From Polymyxa betae (lineage: Eukaryota; Endomyxa; Phytomyxea; Plasmodiophorida; Plasmodiophoridae): 64,000 nt of DNA. Each line of letters starts with the position of its first letter. Within the stretch, counting starts at the first letter, position 1. The position numbers and the translations under genes are program-made. The stretch is taken from the NCBI GenBank assembly GCA_003693705.1, contig RBZT01000727.1:1-64000 (forward strand). Reading direction: 5' to 3'. Positions 55,856 through 64,000 of this stretch are shown in pieces. The notes under the pieces were generated by a model. The model made no database searches. It was not told where the DNA came from and worked only from the letters and a program-made list of their open reading frames with translations.

Positions 55856-58447
55856 ATGTCGTCTCTGATCGCGTTTCTGGCTGTCACAGCTCCGCTGTAC
55901 GGAGAGGCCGCCGGCGTGTTCCGTCGCAAGAGACCGCACCCTGACGATCCCTCCGAACTCGAACATAACCAGCGACTACGTCTTGTGCCGAATCTGGATC
56001 TCACGTTACCCTCTCTAGATTTTACGCTACCGAATCTGGATATCACACTGGATTTTGGCGTCCAAACTCTGTCTCTCAATTTGGTAACATTATCACTGAC
56101 GAGATTGTACATTGGTAACGTTGCTCTACAGGCCAATAACAACGTTGGCCCGAATGATCGTCCCGTTCATCCTGATCTGCGTCTCAGACTGGTAATGATT
56201 GTAGCATTAACGAATGCGAATTCGACTAACGTCTGCTGTTTCGTTACAAAATCTTGACTACAATCCGGGGACAAACAACCGACATGCGACATCTACAAGC
56301 TATAGACTGGTAACGTCAATTTTTATTGGTAACATGTATGCTGAGGCTTACCTGTGCAGACTGATCTTCGTGACTTCATGGATACGGATCCTCCTCTCCA
56401 AATTCTCGACTCCAGTCAACATCTGGTAACATCAATAATGCAATTGTCTGGATCGGATTGGTAACATAACCTGCAGTCGGCGGAGAGATCCTCGGATGAG
56501 ATTACTGTCAGCTCATTCGAACATGATCTCAACTCTGCATATGATGATACTATCGACTTCTCAGCATTTACGCATTCAGAGCATCTTGATGATCCCTCTC
56601 TCACATTAGATCTGGTAATCCCATCAGTTGTATCTCTAATCTGTCTGTAACATTATCATGTTAGGGGAATTCAGCTCGAATCCACCGGAACGATGCTGCC
56701 GCTGTCAACGATCCGGATTTCCTCTCACTCAGACAAACGCCTATTAACAAAGGCCTGACACCAAGCAATGATTTCCGCCAATTCTGGTCCGGCTCTGAGC
56801 GTGGCCACCTCACCCAACTGGTAATCTCCCGTTTACGTTACGCCTGACATCATTGCGGACTGTTATTTCGTTACAGAAGGCGACCGAATCTCCTATCAAA
56901 TTGAATCCTGTGCAACCCGATTCTGACCTCCAGTATCTGGATTTGTCACTGGTATCATCGCAGCATTACGTTTCACATTTAGGGTTTGTAACATTATCAT
57001 TAGGGTTGTGATGCGACAGTGGCTGGTCCATCAAATGCGGTGCAGTCCGATTCTGCCGTTCAGAATGCGGATTTGTCACTGGTACCGCAACGTTATGTTT
57101 CACTGACGTCTGTAACATTGTCACTAGGGTCTTGGCTCGACAGTGGCTGGCCCATCGAATGCGGGCCGACCTGATTCTGACAGTTCCACTCTGGATTTGT
57201 CACTGGTAGAGTCTCATCACGTTACAAGTTTGCGTCTGTAACGTTATTTGGCAGGGTCAGCATGTTACTGAGGCCGACGATCACTCTGCCCCATCACTTC
57301 CGGTGCAACTAGCGTCTGACAGTCACAATCTGGATCTGACACTGGTAACCTGACAATGCTACGTTTCACAGCTGGGTCTGTAACCCTTTTTCTATTGTCA
57401 GGATCAATCAGTTACTTGCGATAAATCGCACGCTGATGTAACAGACGATCTCCAATTGAACATTCGCCAGCCATCCCCGACTCATTCTAACAACAATCCG
57501 AACTTGTCGGATCAGATTGTTGGACTGGTAAGGTTAACCTGCCTAAACATTCACATTTGCTGTAACATGAATCACTACAGAGCCCTAACAACGATAACGT
57601 CCAACCTGTCGCTGCCCACAACCTGGATCTATCCTTATCCCTGGTAACGTAATATGATTTATTTCCAGTACCATCTGTAACATATATATAGGACAACTCC
57701 GTGGACCAGCTAGCTGATCCCGTTGCTGAACCTGCCGAGATTGTTCTCCGTCCTACCGACGTTACCAATGGCCGCACGCAGTCGTTATCGATCTACGCGG
57801 ACTTGTCAGGGTTCATTGCTGATACGGACATACTGGAGTATCTCCGTGAGCGGGTCCCCAGTGTAACGACACCTCCCGTCATATGCGAATTCATCGGCCA
57901 GCAAGTCGACCTGTCCGAGATCAACTACCTCGCACACGTTACCACTACGTTCGATCAGCTCCTCTGTATCGTTAGCATGGAGCAAAAGGTGGCCCGATTT
58001 GGCAAGCAGGCTCATAGTCTCCTGCCGATTGAGCTCCAGCCAATGTGGCGCAACCTCATCATTCCCGTCACGGACTGTTTCTCGCATCATCCCAACGAAG
58101 ATCTCGATCAGTTCTCTCAGGTGTTCGGAAATCCATTCCGTAACAATCCCTTCATCTGTCCGCATAATCAGTCGCCACCGCAGCCGCTCATGACCCTTCA
58201 GCTGTTGCCCGAACCCGCTCCCTCCCTCCAGCTGTTGCCTGACGCCGCCCCGGACATGGAAGACTTCCTGATCCCGTTGCATCTCGTCTATGACCATGAC
58301 CAGCTCCTGGACTACCCCGGACGGCTGTTCCGAATGGATGACAAGACCCGCACACAACGACTCCGAGAGACGGCTCATTTCCTGACCAGAAATATCCCTG
58401 ATGAGTTCCTTGCCATGAAATTCCGCGAATTTCTCAATCAGGAATGA
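55856..58447 (+). CDS. Secreted modular protein, LLDYPGRL family member E, 657 aa, 13 exons
   Basis: Thirteen exons: 55856-56083, 56132-56191, 56250-56309, 56360-56425, 56477-56614, 56665-56820, 56877-56951, 57004-57081, 57128-57205, 57255-57344, 57402-57527, 57581-57643 and 57692-58447. Every exon length is a multiple of three and every intron (46-58 nt) is phase 0. All internal exon ends are Leu codons, eleven of twelve CTG, directly before GTA or GTAAC. Residues 1-19 form a signal peptide (MSSLIAFLAVTAPLYGEAA) with a basic patch after it (VFRRKRP). The small exons encode short acidic modules that often end in LDLSL or LDLTL. The last exon (252 codons) is the conserved domain shared with gene D, with LLDYPGRL and a final EFLN. 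The acceptor before exon 56250 reads TTACAA, not TTACAG, so that exon may be skipped, which would keep the frame. The family is unrecognised. Confidence 0.7.
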
Positions 58448-59794
58448 TGCCTCATTTTGTACTCGTCTAACTGATAATCATTCACCAATTCATTAAAAAT
58501 CATCAAATACACATTTTGGGCCAGCACTACCAAAGTGGAGGCTCTTACGGACATGCAGGCCTGCGAGAGCCTTTGTGTATATTGTCTCTTACTTTATTGC
58601 AGCCCAGTTCTGTCTGCTTTAGATTACATGGTAACGTGGATCACGGCCCGGCAGCCCATCTCCACCCCACGACACCATCTCTGGGCTCCAGCATAATACT
58701 CTTGCGATGGAGATGGCAGGGCTTAACACGAGTGTGCTATGTATCATTAAAGCTGTTTGTGTCAGTAACGTGATCAACAGATGGCCGACTGCAATCTGAC
58801 CTGCAGCGTTAATAAAGCGTTACCCACTGACGCAAATACCTTAATAGCTTGGTCAGTTGTTAGTTAATTGTTGTCAGAAATGAGTACGACAATCATTGGC
58901 TGTAAGATAAACCTATCCAAAGTTATCCCAATCAACGATATTAGAGGGATATTTCCCAGATCCAGCTCTCCATCATATTAATGGAGTTCCGCCAATATCG
59001 TTACCATTTTATGATATTCCCAGAGTCTGCTCGATAATCAATAACAAATAGACGAGAGGTGTATCGATAAGCCATAAATTCCGCAATCTACAAATACACT
59101 ATTGACTATTCTACATGCCTGGGTAGATTATGTAATAGTCGAATCCCCTGTTCGGTTTTTATCAGCATGACAGTCCGTGTGTGCTTTATAGAATTTGAAA
59201 TCATGATTGGATGATGGACTATCTGTTCGGATCTGCGAAAGAATCGCCTTCATGTATCATGGCAATATGTCTGACGTGGACCGAGAGAGCAAATCAAACG
59301 GCGCGGCGGGGCCTCGGCGCCTGCGATTAACAGCCGAAAAATGTCTGTGTTATTATTGAGCTTCCTAGACGGACTATCACATTTTTGTTAGAAGAGAAAA
59401 CAGACGTACAACTTCAGGTCGTCTTCTGACTTTGCAAAATCAGGCTTTTCAGCGTCACCTTTGTTAAAAAATTACCTTTCATAATTCGGACATTGCTACA
59501 ATCAGGCTTTCGGGCCGTGGCACAGACTGCTGAACAATGCCGAAGTCGCAGCCGCTCACATACACAGAATCATAAGGTCAATCAGGAAGCTGTCGCGGTA
59601 CTTTATTGGTGTAGAGATAGAGAGACAGGTAGATCGACTCACAATCAGAATTTCTCCTGAAAACGTGAGCGAGATTAGTCACGGAGTCCGTGATCCATGG
59701 GATGGTAACCTTTCACGTTTCAGTATCGTTTCTGTGCCTTCTGGGCTCTCATTGACATTTGATTCTCTCCATCCGTGATTTCACCGTCAGTTTC
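58448..59794. other. Spacer, no gene recognised
   Basis: Short frames only. A TTTCAG acceptor-like site near 59722 could belong to an untranslated or missed first exon of the next gene. Confidence 0.4.
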
Positions 59795-60604
59795 ATGCAA
59801 GCACTGGCCCGTAACATACCCCGTCGCCCCAACCCGGGCCCCGCGTGTCGGGAGTACTGGCCCTCGACGCCCGGTCGATGGCGCCATTACATTCCCACAA
59901 TCGATCCTGTCTGGTCCTGCCTAAAAGTCGTCTGGCGGATGTTCGTCGTGTTCTTGATTTTATCATCCGGAGTTTGGATGTTCAAGGCCCTACGTTACCC
60001 CGAATGCTCCAGCTATCTGAGCCGATTAACGCCGAATACATCGCTGGTCCAGTACGATGCTACACGCCATGCCTGGAGCTGGAATGGGTACATGGATATC
60101 CGTGATTCGTCCGACGCCATTGTTGAAGAGTTTCATCCGGGGTTCTTCTCTTCGGAGATCCGCGGTTACGATCCCAATCATACCTGGGGTCCGATCGGTC
60201 ATATTCCAGCTGGTTGGAATACATTCACGTATCCGTTCTGGTACACGATCCAGTACGACCACCCGGACCTGGGCCCTGTCTCGATATCATCGGGTCGTTG
60301 GACTTCATTCATTACTGCCAATGCCATTGGTAATCGATATTCTATCAAATATCCCTCGTTATGGTCCACTCTCTTTCATACAAGTTGGTGGCCCATCTGG
60401 GGTGATCATACAGATTATCTTGGGGTTGTTATTGCAAGATTGACATGGTGGAATCGCAGCTATAAAGTCTGTTTTGTTAAGACTGGCAGCAAAACTTCAG
60501 ATGAAGTCCGTCGTGAGATTTTATTCGCATTCGTTGATGCGATCGATATCACTCGAAAGTTACTGAAATCACTGTCGAAATCCAAGAAGAAAGCAGGAGA
60601 CTAA
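59795..60604 (+). CDS. Type II membrane protein, unrecognised, 269 aa
   Basis: ATG at 59795 opens 269 codons in one exon. The head is basic and Pro-rich (ARNIPRRPNPGP). One membrane segment lies at about residues 45-65 (RMFVVFLILSSGVWMF). The 190-residue domain behind it is rich in Trp, Tyr, His and Asp (GYDPNHTWGPIGHIPAG, YPFWYTIQYDHPDLGP, SWWPIWGDH), and the C terminus is a basic helix (LLKSLSKSKKKAGD). The aromatic pattern resembles an extracellular or luminal beta-rich domain, but no family was recognised. The frame is open further upstream without an ATG, so an upstream exon is possible. Confidence 0.6.
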   Translation: MQALARNIPRRPNPGPACREYWPSTPGRWRHYIPTIDPVWSCLKVVWRMFVVFLILSSGVWMFKALRYPECSSYLSRLTPNTSLVQYDATRHAWSWNGYMDIRDSSDAIVEEFHPGFFSSEIRGYDPNHTWGPIGHIPAGWNTFTYPFWYTIQYDHPDLGPVSISSGRWTSFITANAIGNRYSIKYPSLWSTLFHTSWWPIWGDHTDYLGVVIARLTWWNRSYKVCFVKTGSKTSDEVRREILFAFVDAIDITRKLLKSLSKSKKKAGD

Positions 60605-60652
60605 TTCACCTTCCAATTTCAAGTAGAAAACTCATCGGAAAGATCACTCAAG

Positions 60653-61306
60653 TTATCGCTGATGTGTAAAGTGTCGTTTCAATACATGAATCTCTATGTA
60701 TGGTACATAATTGCTGTATGTCGTTAAACTGTCCATAGACTGTTTCGGTTGGATCATCGTCACATTCTTGCAATAGGTCGCCCTAGGCTTTCGTTTTATT
60801 ACAAAGTTGTTACTGTCGTTTTTGGGCTTCTGTCTGACAATCGTCCAGTTTCTGCTCAGACATTTGATAACGTTCCCGTCCTCGTTTTGTATGAGGGCTT
60901 CCTGCTCTCTTGGACCCACAGAGAATCCGTGTTTTTTGGACAAGTCCGGCAGAATGCCCTTGAAGGAGCGACTTACATATGCGGTATTATAATTCCTCTG
61001 CTAGATACAATTGTGTAATGCCCAGACGCCTAAGAAACAACTAAAGGACCTTGTGCCTGGTATCCCTATCTCATTATTACCACTATGTGAGTATATAGAG
61101 GCAATTAGCCAATTACCCATCTTGCTCGAACAATCATATCTGCTGATATTCTGAAATCCATCGTCTATTTCATTGGATGGTTGAAGCTGTCGACTTATCG
61201 TGCGTTTCAACAAGTCTGGCGGCACTTCAACTCCTGGGCGGGCATGACCGTTTCGTCCGTAAACTCTTACAACTCTTATTATTAATGAAAAGTCAAAGCC
61301 ATTCAA
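60653..61306 (-). CDS. Unrecognised minus-strand gene, at least two exons
   Basis: The first frame starts at 61306 (MNGFDFSLIIRVVRVYGRNG) and continues with VPPDLLKRTISRQLQPSNE. The second frame has LSKKHGFSVGPREQEALIQN and a long basic C terminus ending at 60653. The switch falls near 61100-60960, where GTAATTGG and GTAAGTCG donors and TTTAG or TCTAG acceptors occur, but the exact introns are unresolved. Composition looks like real coding sequence. No domain, signal peptide or membrane segment was recognised. Confidence 0.4.
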
Positions 61307-61433
61307 TTAAAAACTAAAAGAATTCTCATCTTTAACTGCAACCTTCTATTCACCAACGGATAGAAAAAATAACTGAAGAAAGTATGCTATTCTATGTTAT
61401 TCGCCAAACAAAGTGTGCTATTCTGTGTTTTTT

Positions 61434-62933
61434 TCATAAGTAATGCTTGCAGCCAGTCATTTGGTTGTTGATTGCAGACTTGAGCCCGAACGACGCAATC
61501 ATATGGAGACTATGTGTAAGTTTGCCAACGAAATCGTCCAGAGTTGATACCCTTTTAAATCGAGGGTCATTTAACTCGGAACTTGCTGCAATAAGGAAAC
61601 GGCGCACGTCGCCTTCCGAAGCCTTGCCAGATGCGCAACGCTTGAACTCTTTGTTCAGCGGCACAAGTTTCTCGGCAAGAGCGTCCTCCTGTTCGAACGA
61701 AACGCCTTTCTCATTGACGTTAGATAAGTTGAAGATCCAGACCGCGGCGGAGAACACGAGCGCGGACGGCACTGTGGTCTGGTTTGTTTGCTGGTAGCCC
61801 TCCCAGATCGGCTCAAAGAAGCGCTGAGCCACTTTCCTCGTCGAGGAGCGCCCGATTCGGTCAATGCAGTCCACGATGTGTCTGTTCGCAAACCTCTCAC
61901 GGGTCCGGCTCGCGTATACCGCGATGGTCTCCGGCGTGTCCGGGCAGTTCGGCGACCGACAAAGAATGTCGATGAAAGCATTGTGCGCTTCGGTCAGAAG
62001 GCGCAGGACTTAACGATCGTGCAGCGCTTCGTGAACGAACTCGTAGCCGAGTCGTTGGCCGCAGACGGCGATCACGTGATGGCCGCCGTTGACGAGATAA
62101 GCTTTGCGCTTCCAATAGTAGCCGCAGTCCGAAACGAGTTTCGCACCACATCGGGTCCAAGACGGGTTATGAAACCTCAACGTGCATGGCGCTATAACAA
62201 GGTCCTTGAAGCATTCGGTTCGAATGACGAGCTCGGTGCCCTGAAGCTGGCCCGAATCGATGTCGGCGTCGGAGCTTGGCACGATGCGGTCCACCATTGT
62301 GGTCAGAAACTGCACGTTGCCTCTCAGCCAACTTTCGGTGTCGGGATCCGATCGCCGGAGGAACGTCTGCATCGCTTCCTCGAACGTTTGTCCATTCCGC
62401 TCGCGGTTGTCTAACGACATAATTGTGAGAGGCGACCCAGTTCTCTGCTTTCGTAACGCGAGGCCCGCCGACAGGTACCCATAAACCGTCTTCGGGCTTG
62501 CAGGAGACCGGCTGAGATCGTGCTGAATGGCCTGATCATCCATATCAAGCTTGTCGTTATGGAGATAATACCCCTCGGTGGTGATCGTCAGGGTTACAAG
62601 CTTGATTTTGGGATCCGCCACCCAGCCCACAAGCGTCTTGAAATTCGTCGCGCCTGCGACGGTTTCCACAATCGGAGCCATGACCGATAAACGTTGATAG
62701 TCGCCTTCTTGCTCAGCCAAGACGTACACGCCGCTTTGCATGCTGAGATTGTGGACTATGTTGCAGGAACGAATGGACGAAGCCACGATTCCCCATGAAG
62801 GATCGGCAGCAAGAATGTCCTGGACATAAGAGCCGAGAAAGGCCAAAGCGAACTTGCCGGTCCCAATGTGAAGGATGCCGGGCTCGACAGCCTCAGGCGA
62901 ATATGACGGCAGACGTAGCTTCCAGGTATCCAT
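61434..62933 (-). pseudogene. Mannitol dehydrogenase-family (long-chain polyol dehydrogenase) gene with one in-frame stop
   Basis: ATG at 62933 opens a GC-rich, intron-free frame. A nucleotide-binding start (LHIGTGKFALAFLGSYVQDI) and WGIVASS follow, then VTLTITTEGYY, SLDNRERNGQTFEEA and QFLTTMVDRIVP. The catalytic signature K-x4-N-x2-H is present (KAYLVNGGHH) just before a TAA at 62010-62012. Beyond the stop the same frame runs 191 more codons to 61434 and still reads as the C-terminal domain (AHNAFIDILCRSP, VPSALVFSAAVWI). The total length of about 499 matches the family's usual 460-540. So a single nonsense change interrupts an otherwise full gene: recent pseudogene, sequence error or readthrough. 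The family oxidises mannitol or sugar acids with NAD(P). High GC and no introns suggest bacterial origin by transfer. Confidence 0.8.
62010..62012 (-). other. In-frame TAA inside the mannitol dehydrogenase-family gene
   Basis: The stop lies about eight residues after YEFVHEALHDR begins, with no shift of frame across it. TAA ends other genes of the window, so a changed genetic code is not supported. Confidence 0.85.
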
Positions 62934-63481
62934 GATTGTCGCAGATTGAATGATATCAAAGCGGCTTCATCGTCCGGTTCATGCTTTTGGCGATGACAAA
63001 GCGGCTTCGTCAGTCGTTTATGGTTTTGACTGAAACAAGCGGTTTCCTCAGAGGAGCTATTCGTATACAGATCTGCAACTAGATACGATTCCCACTCATA
63101 GTTTGTCAATCAAATCGTCAAAAATCGGCCCAGATTTTGTAGCGATCTGTCAAATAAGTCCAGATTGCAGGACCCAGATATCCGTCCATCCAATCGCTAT
63201 ACAAAAGTGCTGCTCTGAAAATCACCTCTTTTCAACCGCCCATAACAGGTGGTGCTGTATTTCTTTGCAATCGAAAGATCTTGTAATAACAGACTGCAGG
63301 GGGCTGCTGCCATCAATAGTTTGGGTGGAAATGTTGCGAATGACGAAACCGTAGAATGTAACAGAAACTTGCCAAGATTGAATCGATGCACTTCCAGTAT
63401 CATCCGATTTCATGTAACATTAACATGTAAGAAGTATAGACAGATTTATGTAACATGTTTTACACGATCACTCTGATCAGA
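62934..63481. other. Spacer between two minus-strand genes
   Basis: Contains a short imperfect direct repeat near 62960-63020 (CAAAGCGGCTTCRTC, twice, 40 bp apart). No gene was recognised. Confidence 0.5.
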
Positions 63482-64000
63482 TTACGACGAATTGTCCGAG
63501 GTGAGCTCCTTCAGATACTTGATAGATTTTTCAACGAGGCCTTCTGCTGCTGGAATTCCGATCACTATACTTGACTGTATCAGTACAATACACACGAAAC
63601 CCTAAAACCCTAAAGACCTGGTGCATCTAGGCACAGAAACGCGTGTCCGAAACCCGAATAGATCCCGAGCTCTATATCTTTACCAAGCTGATGTAGACGT
63701 TGTGCAAACTCTGTGCTCTGATCTAGTAATGGATCTTCCGTACCAACCATAATCTTAGTCCGTGAAAATCTCTGTAGCAGTTCATCCGGAGCTGCGGCAG
63801 GACTTAACTCCCAATCGGACAGCGCATCAACAGTCGCTGGAACATAAGCATTGATGCAGCCTATAACACATAGTCAGCATGGCGTTACATGACGTTATTA
63901 TGTTACAGATGAGGAACGAGTACGACAGCATGAAATCATCCAGGCACTTGGACTGGGACGGATAGAATGCGACCTCAGTCAGGCTCAGGGCCGGATACGC
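63482..64000 (-). CDS. Hormone-sensitive-lipase-like alpha/beta hydrolase, 3' part, runs off the window
   Basis: Three exons are visible: 64000-63907 (5' truncated), 63860-63618 and 63549-63482, with 46-nt and 68-nt introns. The joined part has LSLTEVAFYPSQSKCLDDFM, then DELLQRFSRTKIMVGTEDPL with the catalytic-type Asp in DPLLDQ, then LGKDIELGIYSGFGHAFL with the catalytic-type His, and a last helix VEKSIKYLKELTSDNSS. This is the C-terminal third of the hormone-sensitive lipase family, which hydrolyses acylglycerol or small esters. The nucleophile Ser lies upstream, outside the window. The 68-nt intron contains TTTAGGGTTTTAGGGTTT, a telomere-like motif, just after its donor. Confidence 0.8.

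Noticed and set aside
57806-58378. 190-codon minus-strand ORF
   Set aside because: Antisense of the last exon of gene E, whose plus frame continues the spliced reading and shares LLDYPGRL with gene D.
61788-62414. 208-codon plus-strand ORF
   Set aside because: It is the antisense shadow of the GC-rich mannitol-dehydrogenase-family gene; the minus frame has the family motifs.
61434-62933. Changed genetic code (TAA as sense codon) to explain the in-frame stop
   Set aside because: TAA and TAG end other well-supported genes here, such as the lipase-like and RNA-binding genes.

Overview
This is nuclear DNA of a eukaryotic microbe. The resolved genes carry many very short GT-AG introns (40-70 nt is typical), there is a tRNA-Tyr gene with an 11-nt intron, the proteins are eukaryotic (three-RRM RNA-binding protein, mitochondrial PDH-complex subunit, SRR1-like protein), and the DNA transposon load is heavy (CACTA, MULE, PIF/Harbinger, Crypton). 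Nothing here fixes the species. Short introns, small secreted proteins and this transposon mix suggest a protist or fungus-like lineage such as plasmodiophorids, but that is only a guess. One stretch of Ns (22573-22643) shows this is a draft assembly, so some frameshifts may be sequence errors.

Layout. 1-3.3 kb: no clear gene; a palindrome-bearing minisatellite and CAT/ATG triplet repeats. 3.7-9 kb: CACTA (Tnp2-like) transposase plus an accessory ORF on the minus strand. 10-13 kb: MULE transposase (minus). 13.3-14.2 kb: gag-like remnant. 14.2-20.1 kb: PIF/Harbinger pieces, with a Crypton tyrosine-recombinase gene lying between the N-terminal and C-terminal transposase parts, and NAM-like partner ORF remnants. 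20.5-21.9 kb: about four copies of a 322-bp tandem repeat. 21.9-22.3 kb: GCR1_C domain of a second Crypton. 22.7-24.8 kb: an AT-rich insert with a broken viral-type primase-helicase gene, a small zinc-finger-like ORF and a hairpin. 24.8-29.7 kb: mostly non-coding, with tRNA-Tyr.

29.7-39.8 kb: three paralogues of an unrecognised single-pass membrane protein family (962 aa, a frameshifted copy, and 515 aa), interleaved with a multipass membrane protein and an 81-aa secreted protein. 41.6-47.3 kb: ELAV-like RNA-binding protein (minus) and a PDH E2-like/E3-binding-protein-like subunit (plus). 51.7-52.9 kb: SRR1-like gene. 54.8-58.4 kb: a divergent pair of related secreted proteins; the plus-strand member has 13 exons, all multiples of three, nearly all ending in CTG. 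59.8-64 kb: a type II membrane protein, an unrecognised gene, a mannitol-dehydrogenase-family gene with one in-frame stop, and the 3' part of a hormone-sensitive-lipase-like gene running off the window.

The most novel-looking parts are the FSWY/FPG membrane-protein family, the LLDYPGRL secreted pair with its modular exons, and the AT-rich viral insert.
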